The notes under the pieces were generated by a model that made no database searches, was not told where the DNA came from, and was given only the letters and a program-made list of their open reading frames with translations. A stretch of DNA of 64,000 bases from Tsukamurella spumae (GTDB taxonomy: Bacteria > Actinomycetota > Actinomycetes > Mycobacteriales > Mycobacteriaceae), in contig NZ_JAAXOQ010000008.1 in assembly GCF_012396015.1 (NCBI RefSeq), positions 103,854 through 167,853 on the forward strand, given 5' to 3'. The first letter of the stretch is position 1. The number at the start of each line of letters is the position of its first letter. This document shows positions 45,044 through 54,488 of this stretch, in pieces. A program made the translations under genes and the position numbers.

Positions 45044-46328
45044 GGGACCGCGGCCCGGCACCCCGGTCCAGGGCGCGGACGAGGATCCAACAGCCGATGC
45101 CGGACAGGACCATCCCGATCCCGAAGGTCGCCGCGTAGCCCAGGAGATCACCCGCCGCGCCGCCGGCGAATCCCGCCACTCCCTGTGCGGCCACCACGGC
45201 GCACGCGAGCAGGGTGTAGTCGGCGCCCGCGTGCGCCCGCTCGCTGGCGTCCATCATCAGGGTGAACAGCGCGACCGTCGCGGCGCCGCCGAAGACGTGC
45301 TCGGTGAGGTTCGCCGCCACCACCATCGGGAACCCGCCCACACCGAGCGCCGCCGTGACGTACAGCCCGATCGTGACGGTCTGCGCGATTCCGCCGACGA
45401 GCAGCGCGGCGCGACGTCCGTAGTGGAACGCCCACCACGCCCCGAGCGCCGAGCCCAACAGTGCGCCCGCGGAGCTCAGCGCGCCGGCTACCAGCGCGAT
45501 CTCCTTGAGGCCGAGGCCGGCGTCGTGCAGGAAGGGCCCTGCGATCGCGGAGACCATGGCGTTGCCGAACTTGTAGGCCGCGAGGAGCGCGATCAGGCCG
45601 ATCACCCCGGGGCGCCGCAGACGGTGCCACCACGCGACGCTCAGCCCTCCTGCGGGCACGGCCTCGACGGTGGGCACGGCCTCGACGGTGGGCACGGGCT
45701 CGACGGTGGGCACGGGCTCGACGGTGGGCACGGACTCGACGGTGGGCGGCGCACCGTCGGGCACCCCCTCCCGGGCCAGGAATACGACGGGGACCGTGCA
45801 CAGGAGGATGAGGCCGCCCAGGGTGAGCAGGAGGACCCGCCAGCCGCCGTCGGCGTAGATCCAGAGCAGCCCGCCGCCACCGGCGATCATGCCGAGGCGG
45901 TACGCACCCGTCTGGATGCCGTTGCCGAGGCCGCGCTCGCGGGGGCCGAGCAGGTGGACCGCCAGGCCGTCGGTGGCCACGTCCTGGGTCGCGGAGAGGA
46001 GGTTGATCGCCGCGATGGCGACGAACAACCAACGCAGCGATCCGGTGAGGTCCGTGGCGGCGAGGGCGAAGGCGACGCCGGCGGAGCCCAACTGCGTCGC
46101 GAGGAGCCACTGCCTGCGGGTGCCGATCCGGTCCACCGCGGGCGCCCAGAGGAACTTGACGCCCCAGGGCAGGTAGAGAACGGAGGTGAGGCTGATGGCG
46201 GTCAGCGACAGGCCCGCGTCCCGGAGGAGGACGGGGATCGCCTGGGTGAAGAAGCCGAAGGGCAGACCCTGGGCGAAGTACAGGCCCGTCAGCAGTAGGA
46301 GCACGCGCGTTCGCACGCACACGATCAT
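45006..46328 (-). CDS. MFS transporter (AmpG/PAT-like)
   Basis: A 440-residue transporter with 12 predicted helices. The N-terminal LTGLYFAQGLPFGFFTQAIP and the motif DRIGTRRQWLL match the AmpG-like branch of the major facilitator superfamily, which carries peptidoglycan fragments or acyl-CoA-like solutes. The central cytoplasmic loop contains five copies of a hexapeptide PTVExV encoded by an 18-bp tandem repeat (45662-45751). ATG 46328 is the likely start; GTG 46316 is possible. It follows the rpf gene across a strong terminator. Confidence 0.82.
   Translation of the reverse strand: MIVCVRTRVLLLLTGLYFAQGLPFGFFTQAIPVLLRDAGLSLTAISLTSVLYLPWGVKFLWAPAVDRIGTRRQWLLATQLGSAGVAFALAATDLTGSLRWLFVAIAAINLLSATQDVATDGLAVHLLGPRERGLGNGIQTGAYRLGMIAGGGGLLWIYADGGWRVLLLTLGGLILLCTVPVVFLAREGVPDGAPPTVESVPTVEPVPTVEPVPTVEAVPTVEAVPAGGLSVAWWHRLRRPGVIGLIALLAAYKFGNAMVSAIAGPFLHDAGLGLKEIALVAGALSSAGALLGSALGAWWAFHYGRRAALLVGGIAQTVTIGLYVTAALGVGGFPMVVAANLTEHVFGGAATVALFTLMMDASERAHAGADYTLLACAVVAAQGVAGFAGGAAGDLLGYAATFGIGMVLSGIGCWILVRALDRGAGPRSLTTWSRSPAPTP
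45662..45751. repeat. Five 18-bp tandem repeats in the MFS loop
   Basis: Units start at 45662, 45680, 45698, 45716 and 45734. Four share the core CTCGACGGTGGGCACGG, and the fifth is degenerate at its end. The unit keeps the reading frame and encodes PTVExV on the minus strand. Confidence 0.9.
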
Positions 46329-46352
46329 CGCAGAGGGCGCGAACGCGGAAAA

Positions 46353-46395
46353 CGCCTGTGGCGGTCGATCCCATCGGGATCGACCGCCACAGGCG
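46353..46395 (-). terminator. Intrinsic terminator after rpf
   Basis: A perfect 20-bp stem (46353-46372 with 46376-46395) and a 3-base loop. Read on the minus strand it is followed by TTTTCC. It lies between the rpf stop and the MFS start, and is among the strongest hairpins in the window. Confidence 0.9.
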
Positions 46396-46414
46396 CTATC
46401 AGTAAGGGGAGCGG

Positions 46415-47022
<608 letters not shown>

Positions 47023-47047
47023 CCCCGCCTCGGGACGGTCGCGGTTT

Positions 47048-47066
47048 GGTAACGCTTCGGTCACGG
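47048..47066 (-). promoter_or_regulatory. MtrA-like direct repeat upstream of rpf
   Basis: GGTAACGCTTCGGTCACGG contains two similar half-sites GTAACG and GTCACG, 11 bp apart. MtrA, which controls rpf and cell-wall hydrolase genes in actinobacteria, reads direct repeats of GTAAC-like half-sites at about this spacing. The site is about 26 bp upstream of the -35, a normal activator position. Confidence 0.4.
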
Positions 47067-47150
47067 TAGCCTGTGAAGAAGGTAGGTCCAGGTCATGATG
47101 GGAATCGCCTGCGATAGCTCGCATAGGCAATGACCTGCGGGAAGTGACCG
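47058..47150. other. Nested-stem structured element between merR and rpf
   Basis: Three stems are nested: CGGTCAC/GTGACCG (47058-47064 with 47144-47150), CAGGTCA/TGACCTG (47089-47095 with 47131-47137) and GCCTGCGA/TCGCA-AGGC (47107-47114 with 47119-47128, one bulge) closed by a TAGC loop. Asymmetric internal loops separate them, which looks like RNA rather than an operator. It lies in the 494-bp gap between merR and rpf; otherwise this gap shows only the rpf promoter and leader. It matches no RNA family that I can name. Confidence 0.4.
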
Positions 47151-47232
47151 TAATCACACGGCGAATGTGGCGCCGGTCACACGATGGCGGCCCCGGAACG
47201 GCGCCGCGGGCGGCGATGCGGATCCTGACGCC

Positions 47233-47982
47233 TCACGCGGATCCGTCGCGGCTCACCTCGGTCGAGGCCGAATCGGATTGCGACAGTTCGAAGGCTGCCA
47301 CGAGCGCTCTGACCTGAGCGGGGTTGTACAGCTCGATGATCGCGGTCCGAAGGGCGGCGGAAGCCAGGCCCGGGCTGCCCTTGGACTGGGTGAGTGAGTC
47401 CTTCATCCAGGGCAACCGCTTCTGGTCGCGCGCGATGTCGTGGGCGAGGCGGCGCGCGACCTCGTCGATCTGATCGTCCTCGGCCTCCGGAGTGAGGGCG
47501 TTGAACATCTCGTCGGTGGCATTGTCCTCGCTCAGGAGCGTGTTGAAATCCTCCAGCGCCTCCGGCTCGAAAACCCGCGCGAGCACGGTGATCAGGTTGC
47601 GGTCTCGCTCGGAGAGCCGTTCGGCGACCTGTTGGAACGGCGACGGTGTGTCAAGGGGCGCACGGTATTCGAGGACGATCGCGAGCTCCGCGCGGACCTT
47701 CTGCAGCCTTTCGATCGTGGCGGCCAGTTCGGCATCGAGGACCTCGATCGCCGCCGCGGGGTTCTCGTCCGCTCGTTCCATGGTGGCGATCTGTGCGAGC
47801 GGAACGCCGAGCTCCTTCATGCGTGCGATCTGCAGCACCCGCACGAGATGGGCGGTGCCGTACTGCTTGTATCCGTTCGGCGCACGGTCCGGCTCATCGA
47901 GCAGGCCGATCCCGTGGTAGTGGCGGATCGCCTTCACCGTGGTTCCGGACAGTTCGGCGAGCTGCCGTGTGCTCCAACCCAT
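47233..47982 (-). CDS. MerR-family transcription regulator
   Basis: A 249-residue MerR regulator. The winged helix-turn-helix is at residues 1-70 (STRQLAELSGTTVKAIRHYH, then LLDEPDRAPNGYKQY), the dimer coiled coil is around 80-110, and a C-terminal helical effector domain of about 130 residues has no Cys, so it senses an organic ligand or partner rather than a metal. It stands 92 bp downstream of the MmpL gene on the same strand. The MmpL/DUF418 promoter region carries two MerR-type operators with 19-base spacers, so this protein is the obvious regulator. Confidence 0.88.
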   Translation of the reverse strand: MGWSTRQLAELSGTTVKAIRHYHGIGLLDEPDRAPNGYKQYGTAHLVRVLQIARMKELGVPLAQIATMERADENPAAAIEVLDAELAATIERLQKVRAELAIVLEYRAPLDTPSPFQQVAERLSERDRNLITVLARVFEPEALEDFNTLLSEDNATDEMFNALTPEAEDDQIDEVARRLAHDIARDQKRLPWMKDSLTQSKGSPGLASAALRTAIIELYNPAQVRALVAAFELSQSDSASTEVSRDGSA

Positions 47983-48020
47983 CTCGATACCTCGACTCTA
48001 TCGGTTGCGTGGACTGCCGC

Positions 48021-48056
48021 CCCGGGTCCGCCCGGTGGACTCGTGCCGGACCCGGG
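48021..48056. terminator. Hairpin between the MmpL and merR genes
   Basis: CCCGGGTCCG (48021-48030) and CGGACCCGGG (48047-48056) form a 10-bp stem with a 16-base loop in the 92-bp gap between the MmpL stop and the merR start. It probably reduces read-through from the MmpL gene into merR. Confidence 0.5.
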
Positions 48057-48074
48057 TTCAAGCATATGGATCCC

Positions 48075-50288
48075 TCAGTGCCCTGGGTACTCCGCTGCGG
48101 CATCGGCGGGCTCGGTGCGCAGGTTCTCACCCTCGACGTCGATCCGGGGCAGTATCCGCTCGAGCCATCCCGGCATCCACCAGGCGCGGTCGCCCAGCAG
48201 GGCCATCGCGGTGGGCATGATCACCATGCGCACGAGGAAGGCGTCGAAGATGATCGCCGCGGCCATCGAGAAGCCCATCAGCTTGAGGAAGGTCTCGTTC
48301 GAGAGCGTGAAGCCGGCGAAGACGGAGATCATGATCAGCGCGGCGGCGGTGATCACGCGGGCACCGGCGCCGTAGCCGGTACGGATCGCATCGAGCGGCG
48401 CGGCGCCGTGGTGGTACTCCTCGCGCATGCGACTGACGAGGAAGACCTGATAGTCCATGGCGAGGCCGAAGACGATGCCGATGAGGAAGATCGGCATGAA
48501 CACCATGATCGGGCCCTGGTCCTCGGGTTTGATCCAGCCAAGCCAGCCGTTCTGGAAGAACCCCACGGTGGCGCCGAAGGTGGCGGCGATCGACAGCAGG
48601 AAGCCGAGCGATGCGATCAACGGAATGATCACGGAGCGGAAGACGATCATCAGCAGGATGAAAGCCAGGCCGACCACCACGATCAGATAGAGCGGCAGCT
48701 TGCCGGTCAGCGCGCTGGAGAAGTCCGCGTTGATCGCGGCCGCACCGCCGATGCCCACGTAGGAATGCGTCGACGACTCGATATCGCTCGCCATCGATCG
48801 CATCTGCGCGAGCAGATCGCCCGTCTCGCGGCTCGCGGGGCCGTGGTCCGGGATGACGATGAACTGTGCGGCGTCCTGCGCGGCGTTGGGCACGGGGCCG
48901 ATGACGCCGTGATCGGAGATGTGATCCATCGTGGCCAGACGATCCTTGACCAGCACCGACGCCTTCGCCATGCCCGCGGCATCATCGGCCGCGATCACCA
49001 CCAGCAGCGGCGACGACTTCCCGGCGCCGAACGCGTCCCGCTCGATCTTCGCGGCGGCCTTGTCGGACTGCGTCGTCGCGTCCAGGCCCAGCTGCAGCTG
49101 CGAGATCGGTAGTGCGGCGAGGATCAGCGCGAGCGCGGCGACGATCAGGTACGGCAGTGGACGTTTCGTCAGCTCCACCCCGACCCGGTGTCCGATGGTC
49201 GGGCCGGACGAACGTTCCGGCGTCCAGAGCAGCGGCAGGCGCGGCGTGAACGCGAACGACTTGAACAGCCCCAGCAGCGCCGGTAGCACGGTCAGCGCCA
49301 CCAGCACTGCCATCACCACGGTCACCGCGGCGCCGAGACCCATCTGCGCCAGGAAGGACATGCCGGTCAGGTTCAGCGCCACCAGTGCGATGACGACGGT
49401 GGCGCCGGCGAAGACCACCGCGGAGCCCGCTGTACCGACCGCCACACCGGCGGCGTGCGCGCGATCGGTGGTCCTCGTCGCCTCGTACCGGTACCGGGAG
49501 ATGACGAACAGCGAGTAGTCGATACCGACGGCGAGCCCGATCATCGTCGCGAGGCCGGTGGTCGAGGTCCCCAGTGTCATGAACGCGGTGCCGATCGCGA
49601 TCACCGATGTCGACAACATGATTCCCACGATCGCGGCGACCAGTGGCATCGCGGCGGCGAGCAGCGAAGCGAAGGTGATGATCATGACCACGATCGCCAC
49701 GACCACGCCGATCAACTCGGCGGGCGGCTCGGCGACCTTCTCGTTGGCGCCGCCCGCGCTCTCGACCGTCAGACCCGCCGCACGACCGATCTCCTTGGCC
49801 TCGGTGACGGTGTCGATCGATGCCTGCGTGACACCGTTGTCCGCACCACTGGGCTTGGCGTCCAGGGTCAGTTTGATCAGTGCGACCGTGCCATCGGGGC
49901 TCAGTCCCTCAGCGGCGGCGGGGCCTCTGGTGGGATCGACGATCGCGGCGCGCGTCTCGTCGGTCAGCTGCGGAATCTGGCGCAGCTTCGCAATCACCTT
50001 CTGCACCGCGGCGTTGCCGGCGCCCTGATCCAGCCGTTGTCCGTCGGTGGACTGCACGACGATCGTGGCGGGCACACCGGGCTGCCCGGCCTGATCGGGG
50101 AATCGCTCGACCAGCTTCTCCTGCGCAGTGACGGCAGCGCTGCCCGGGATCTCGAAGCTGTCCTGGAACGGCTTCGAGATCGCCCCTCCCACCGCACTGA
50201 GCGCGATGGCGGCGAGGATCCACACCCCCAGTACCGCCCACCACCGTCGGTAGGAGAACCGACCTATCCGATACAGAAACGACGCCAT
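48075..50288 (-). CDS. MmpL/RND-family transporter
   Basis: A 737-residue transporter with 12 predicted helices in two halves. TM1 (about 16-36) precedes the first periplasmic domain, and MMPL blocks appear at GLATMIGLAVGIDYSLFVISRY (first half, about 236-257) and GIVFGLAMDYQVFLVSRMREE (second half, about 603-623), with the proton-relay Asp-Tyr pairs DY in each. It should export lipids or hydrophobic compounds using the proton gradient. GGAGGAATTC precedes ATG 50288. Its promoter has a 19-base spacer with a MerR-type dyad, so expression is probably induced by MerR. The DUF418 gene is divergent and controlled by the mirror-image site. Confidence 0.9.
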   Translation of the reverse strand: MASFLYRIGRFSYRRWWAVLGVWILAAIALSAVGGAISKPFQDSFEIPGSAAVTAQEKLVERFPDQAGQPGVPATIVVQSTDGQRLDQGAGNAAVQKVIAKLRQIPQLTDETRAAIVDPTRGPAAAEGLSPDGTVALIKLTLDAKPSGADNGVTQASIDTVTEAKEIGRAAGLTVESAGGANEKVAEPPAELIGVVVAIVVMIITFASLLAAAMPLVAAIVGIMLSTSVIAIGTAFMTLGTSTTGLATMIGLAVGIDYSLFVISRYRYEATRTTDRAHAAGVAVGTAGSAVVFAGATVVIALVALNLTGMSFLAQMGLGAAVTVVMAVLVALTVLPALLGLFKSFAFTPRLPLLWTPERSSGPTIGHRVGVELTKRPLPYLIVAALALILAALPISQLQLGLDATTQSDKAAAKIERDAFGAGKSSPLLVVIAADDAAGMAKASVLVKDRLATMDHISDHGVIGPVPNAAQDAAQFIVIPDHGPASRETGDLLAQMRSMASDIESSTHSYVGIGGAAAINADFSSALTGKLPLYLIVVVGLAFILLMIVFRSVIIPLIASLGFLLSIAATFGATVGFFQNGWLGWIKPEDQGPIMVFMPIFLIGIVFGLAMDYQVFLVSRMREEYHHGAAPLDAIRTGYGAGARVITAAALIMISVFAGFTLSNETFLKLMGFSMAAAIIFDAFLVRMVIMPTAMALLGDRAWWMPGWLERILPRIDVEGENLRTEPADAAAEYPGH

Positions 50289-50348
50289 GAATTCCTCCGC
50301 GTGTGCAGCACCCGATCTCCCGCTGAGGCCGGTGCGTTGACTGGCGCC

Positions 50349-50379
50349 AGTAGAAACGATGCCCCAGGGGCACGGTCAA
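50349..50379 (-). promoter_or_regulatory. MerR-type promoter of the MmpL gene
   Basis: Minus strand: -35 TTGACC (50374-50379), a 19-base spacer holding the dyad GTGCCCCTGGGGCAT (50359-50373), -10 TCTACT (50349-50354). A 19-base spacer with a palindrome between -35 and -10 is the classic arrangement of promoters activated by MerR proteins through DNA untwisting. Confidence 0.75.
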
Positions 50380-50418
50380 GTCGAGACAGCGGTTGCGGGG
50401 CCATCGACGTGTCGGGGC

Positions 50419-50449
50419 TTGACCGTGCCCCCAGGGCACGCTTTACCTT
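50419..50449 (+). promoter_or_regulatory. MerR-type promoter of the DUF418 gene
   Basis: Plus strand: -35 TTGACC (50419-50424), a 19-base spacer holding the dyad GTGCCCCCAGGGCAC (50425-50439), -10 TACCTT (50444-50449). The start codon follows seven bases later, so the mRNA should be leaderless. The same -35 and an almost identical dyad appear in mirror image at 50359-50379. Confidence 0.78.
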
Positions 50450-50456
50450 CCCTTGC

Positions 50457-51704
50457 ATGTCCACAGAGAATCGGCAGACGGAGACCTCCGGGCAGGTCGT
50501 CGCGGCACCCACATCGGTACGAGCCACGCGCAGCATCGCACCCGATTTCGCCCGCGGCCTGATGCTGGTACTGATCGCGGTGGCGAACGTGCCCTACTTC
50601 GTGCTCCACCGTCCGCACGGCGTCGCCGCGCACGCCGCGGAGGGGTCGTGGGCCGATCGGATCGCGCAGACCCTGGCGATCATCGGGATCGACAGCCGCG
50701 TCTACCCGATGTTCGCGTTCCTCTTCGGCTACGGCATCGTCCAGATGTACACACGCCAACTCGCCTCGGGCACGACCCCCACGGACGCCCGCCGCCTATT
50801 ACGGCGCCGCCATTTGTGGATGATCGCCTTCGGCTTCGTCCACGCCGCACTGCTCTGGTTCGGCGACATCATCGGCGCCTACGGCATCGCCGGCCTGCTC
50901 CTGGTGTGGCTCTTCCTCGATCGGCCGGACCGCACCGTGAAGATCTGGATCGGCGTCTTCGTCTCGATCCCCGCGCTGCTGACCGTCGGATCACTCACCG
51001 CCGGGCTCCTCGGGTACTCGGCGCCGCCCAGCACGGGCACCGGGGCGGCGGCCGGACCCGAACGAGTCAACGAGACCGCCGGATACCTCGACGCGGTTCT
51101 CGCCCGGATCGAAGGCTGGGCCGTCTACATCCTCCCCGCGGCACTGCTCGGATTCATCATCCTTCCCGCCATCCTCCTCGGCATGCTCGCAGCACGGCAC
51201 CAGGTCCTCGACCGACCGAGGAATCACATCCCCCTCCTCAAGCGCGTCGCATCCGTCGGCATCACCGTCGGCGTGCTGACCGCGTTGCCACTGGCCCTGC
51301 TCAACCTCGACGCCCTCGGGATCAACCGCGACGAGAGCTGGATCCTGCTGCCGCTCCACACACTCGGCGGTCTCCTCGGGGGCCTCGGCTACGTGGCGGC
51401 CTTCGGCCTGATCGCAGCCCACCTCGAGAACCACCGGGACAAGCTCCGAGCGGGCTCCTTCCCCTGGGCCGTACAGGCTCTCGGCAAGAGGTCGATGAGC
51501 GGCTACATGTTCCAATCCGTCGCGTTCTCGCCGATCCTCGCCGCGTGGGGTCTGGGCCTCGGTGCGCACCTGTCGAGCTGGTCCGCCGCGCTGTACGCCG
51601 TCGCGGTCTGGGCCCTGAGCGTGTTCCTCGCCACCAGGCTGGAACTAGTGGGCCGCCGCGGCCCCGCAGAATGGCTGCTCCGACGGCTCGCGTACCCCAG
51701 GTAG
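50457..51704 (+). CDS. DUF418 membrane protein
   Basis: A 415-residue protein with about ten transmembrane helices. The N-terminal APDFARGLMLVLIAVANVPY and the C-terminal LGKRSMSGYMFQSVAF and GPAEWLLRRLAYPR are typical of DUF418. The function of the family is unknown; linkage to transporters is common. ATG 50457 lies seven bases after the -10 of the MerR-type promoter and has no ribosome site, so it is predicted leaderless. Divergent transcription with the MmpL gene from mirror-image operators implies that the two proteins are made together. Confidence 0.85.
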   Translation: MSTENRQTETSGQVVAAPTSVRATRSIAPDFARGLMLVLIAVANVPYFVLHRPHGVAAHAAEGSWADRIAQTLAIIGIDSRVYPMFAFLFGYGIVQMYTRQLASGTTPTDARRLLRRRHLWMIAFGFVHAALLWFGDIIGAYGIAGLLLVWLFLDRPDRTVKIWIGVFVSIPALLTVGSLTAGLLGYSAPPSTGTGAAAGPERVNETAGYLDAVLARIEGWAVYILPAALLGFIILPAILLGMLAARHQVLDRPRNHIPLLKRVASVGITVGVLTALPLALLNLDALGINRDESWILLPLHTLGGLLGGLGYVAAFGLIAAHLENHRDKLRAGSFPWAVQALGKRSMSGYMFQSVAFSPILAAWGLGLGAHLSSWSAALYAVAVWALSVFLATRLELVGRRGPAEWLLRRLAYPR

Positions 51705-51784
51705 TCCAGGTGCGCGCCGTCGGGACGCGAGCGGGGCGCCGCCGCGGACCTGCCGCGACGACGCCCCGTCGAACCTCCCCCGGT

Positions 51785-53023
51785 CTACTTGAGCTGCGAG
51801 CTCGTCAGGTCCAGGTGGCGCCGCGCGATGATCAGCTGCTGGATCTGCTGCGTACCCTCGAAGATGTCGAGGATCTTCGAGTCGCGCGCCCACTTCTCGA
51901 GCAGCGTCCGCTCCGAGTAACCCAGAGCGCCAGCCAGTTCGACCGCCTTGAGCGTCACGTCCGAGCCGACCCGGCCGGCCTTGGCCTTCGCCATCGACGC
52001 GTTCATCGAGTTCGGCAGCTTGTTGTCCGCCATCCAGCCGGACTTCAGCGTGAGCTGATACGCGGCCTCCCAATCGGACTCGAGCCGGATGAACTCCGCG
52101 GCCGCGTACGGCAGCGTGTTCACAGGCGCGTCGTAGTCGATGACGATCCCGGCGTTCTCCAGCACGGTGCGCAGCTCCTCGAGCGAGGCCCGCGCGCAGC
52201 CGATGGCCATGGCGGCCACCAGGGGGCGGGTGTTGTCGAAGGTCTGCATGACCCCGGCGAAGCCCTTCTCCACGTTCACTTCCGGGCTGCCCAGGATGTT
52301 CTCGAACGGGATGCGGCAGTCCTCGAAGCGGATCTCCGCTGTATCGGAGGCACGGATGCCGAGCTTGTGCTCGAGTCGGGCGACGGTGACGCCCGGGTGC
52401 TCGCGGGGCACCACGAAGGACTTGATCGCGGCGCGGCCGGCGCTCTTGTCCACGGTCGCCCACACCACGATGTGGTCGGCACGCGAGCCGGAGGTGACGA
52501 AGATCTTGGTGCCGTTGAGGACCCACTCGTCGCCGTCGCGGACCGCGGTGGCGGTGACCGCCGCCGAGTCCGAACCGAAGGAGGGCTCGGTGATGGCCAT
52601 CGAGGCCCACACCTTGCCGAATCGCTCGAGCTGCTCGTCGGTCGCCACCGCCGCGATGGCGGCGTTGCCGAGGCCCTGGTACGGGAACGCGAGCATCAAG
52701 CCCGTGTCGCCCCAGCACATCTCGATCGCGTTGACGATCGACTCCATGGTTCCGCCGTTGCGGCTGCCCGCGGTGACGTCCACGGCGGGCTTGGGCTTGT
52801 CCTCGTCCTCGCCCTTCTTCCGGTCGCCCGAGGCGGCCGAGGGGGCCTGCCCCGCATCGGCGAGCCCGTCGTAGAGCGCCGCGATGGTGTCGAGCTCCTT
52901 GGGGTACTCGTGCTCGGCGAGGTCGTACTTGCGCGAGATGGGACGGAAGATCTCGGCCGCGGCCTGGTGCGACATCTCGGCCGACGCCTTGAGCTTCTTG
53001 GGAAGTTCCAGATTGATTGCCAT
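51785..53023 (-). CDS. fadE23: Acyl-CoA dehydrogenase, FadE23-like
   Basis: A 412-residue FAD-dependent acyl-CoA dehydrogenase. The FAD/substrate block AITEPSFGSDSAAVTATA lies near 142-159, and the base Glu is in DIFEGTQQIQQLI near the C-terminus. A charged, Lys/Asp-rich insertion (about 66-80, DRKKGEDEDKPKP) interrupts the N-terminal helical domain. It follows the FadE24-like gene by 32 bp on the same strand, as Rv3140 and Rv3139 do in M. tuberculosis, where the pair is thought to act as a heteromer. GAAAGAA precedes ATG 53023. Confidence 0.88.
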   Translation of the reverse strand: MAINLELPKKLKASAEMSHQAAAEIFRPISRKYDLAEHEYPKELDTIAALYDGLADAGQAPSAASGDRKKGEDEDKPKPAVDVTAGSRNGGTMESIVNAIEMCWGDTGLMLAFPYQGLGNAAIAAVATDEQLERFGKVWASMAITEPSFGSDSAAVTATAVRDGDEWVLNGTKIFVTSGSRADHIVVWATVDKSAGRAAIKSFVVPREHPGVTVARLEHKLGIRASDTAEIRFEDCRIPFENILGSPEVNVEKGFAGVMQTFDNTRPLVAAMAIGCARASLEELRTVLENAGIVIDYDAPVNTLPYAAAEFIRLESDWEAAYQLTLKSGWMADNKLPNSMNASMAKAKAGRVGSDVTLKAVELAGALGYSERTLLEKWARDSKILDIFEGTQQIQQLIIARRHLDLTSSQLK

Positions 53024-53055
53024 GATGGTTCTTTCGTGTCAGAAGTTCAGGTCGT

Positions 53056-54432
53056 CTAGAGGACGACGACGCCCTCGGCGATGCCCACTGCGCGCAGGTC
53101 GCGGTACCAACGCTCCACCGGATGCTCCTTGGTGAAGCCGTGCCCGCCGAGCAACTGCACGCCGTCGAGGCCGATGCGCATGCCCTTGTCGGTGGCGAAC
53201 TTCCGCGCCAGCGCGGCCTCACGCGCGAAGGACAGGCCCTGCTCCGCGCGCGCGGCACCGCGCCAGACGAGCAGCTGCAGGCCCTCGACCTCGGTCGCCA
53301 TGTCCGCGACCGAGAACGCGACGGCCTGACGGTAGGCGATCGGCTCGCCGAAGGCCTCCCGCTCCTTGACGTAGGGGGTCACGTAGTCGAGCACGGCGCG
53401 CGAGGTGCCGAGCGCGAGCGCCGACCAACCGAGGCGGGCCAGCCGGACCACGTCGGTGTAGTTCTGCGCGGCGGTGTCGAGGTCGACCTCGCCGAGCAAC
53501 GCGGTGGACGGGACCTTGACGTTGTTGAGGTTGAGCCGGCCCAACGACGCGGCGCGCAGGCCCATGCTCGGGTCGCCCTCGACGATGACCCCGTCGGTAC
53601 CGGACTCCACGATGAACAGCGCGGGCTTACCGTCGAGCTCCGCGCCGACGACGAACAGCTCGGCGGTAGCGGCCTGCGGGACCATCGACTTCACGCCGCT
53701 CAGGACGTAGCCGCCCGAAGTGCGGGTCGCCTGGGTGCCCAGCGCGAACGGGTCGAACAGTGCGCCCGGCTCGCAGATCACCACGGAGGACTGCGGCACG
53801 GATTCGCCCGCGTACTCCTTGAGGTAGGTCTGCTGCTGGCCGTCGGAGCCGAACTGCGAGAGCGCGACCGCCACGCCGCTCGGGGCGAGGATCGGCAGGG
53901 CCAGTCCCATGTCGCCGTAGGCGAGGGCCTCCGCCACCAGCGCGTTGGTCACCACTCCGCGCTCGGCGCCGGCACCGTCGAGCTCCTCCGGCACGTTGAT
54001 CATCGTGATGCCGAGTTCGGTGGCGCGCTCGAGCAGCGACTCGGGGGCCTGGGTGGCCGCGTCCGCGTCGAAGGCCGCGGGCCGGACGATCTCGGCCGCG
54101 AAGTCCTTGACCGTGTCGGCGATCATCTGCTGCTCGTCGTCCGGCGTGAGGTCGTAGTTCGACTTGGTGCTCGAGGTCAGGCGCCGGGGCTTGCCGGTGC
54201 CGGTGACCACCTTGAAGGTGCGGTTCGCGGCGCCCAGCGCCTTGAAACCGGTCCTCGTGCCCTCATAGGCGACGCGGTTCACCAGGTCCTGGAGACCACG
54301 GTTCTGTACGAAGGGCGTCTGGACCACGGCCATCAGGGCGCGGATCAGCTGCCCGGTGGGGTTCCGCCGGATCGGGTTCTTCCCGATGGCGCTGGTGTCC
54401 CGGGGATCGGTTGACGTGCTCATCTCCACCAT
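53056..54432 (-). CDS. fadE24: Acyl-CoA dehydrogenase, FadE24-like
   Basis: A 458-residue acyl-CoA dehydrogenase with an N-terminal extension of about 90 residues, as in FadE24. The domain contains INVPEELDGAGAERGVVTNA (about 144-163), VICEPGALFDPFALG near 219-233 and the C-terminal LLGGHGFTKEHPVERWYRD. The usual catalytic Glu is not in the canonical place, as in the non-catalytic partners of alpha2beta2 acyl-CoA dehydrogenases, so it probably works with the FadE23-like protein. ATG 54432 is used; ATG 54423 is possible. Two tandem TetR-type operators lie at 54489-54525. Confidence 0.85.
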   Translation of the reverse strand: MVEMSTSTDPRDTSAIGKNPIRRNPTGQLIRALMAVVQTPFVQNRGLQDLVNRVAYEGTRTGFKALGAANRTFKVVTGTGKPRRLTSSTKSNYDLTPDDEQQMIADTVKDFAAEIVRPAAFDADAATQAPESLLERATELGITMINVPEELDGAGAERGVVTNALVAEALAYGDMGLALPILAPSGVAVALSQFGSDGQQQTYLKEYAGESVPQSSVVICEPGALFDPFALGTQATRTSGGYVLSGVKSMVPQAATAELFVVGAELDGKPALFIVESGTDGVIVEGDPSMGLRAASLGRLNLNNVKVPSTALLGEVDLDTAAQNYTDVVRLARLGWSALALGTSRAVLDYVTPYVKEREAFGEPIAYRQAVAFSVADMATEVEGLQLLVWRGAARAEQGLSFAREAALARKFATDKGMRIGLDGVQLLGGHGFTKEHPVERWYRDLRAVGIAEGVVVL

Positions 54433-54488
54433 CTCGTCGTCGTGGCGGCGCAGGTCGAGGGGCTGTTCCCGGCGCCCTGGCCGCCAAC

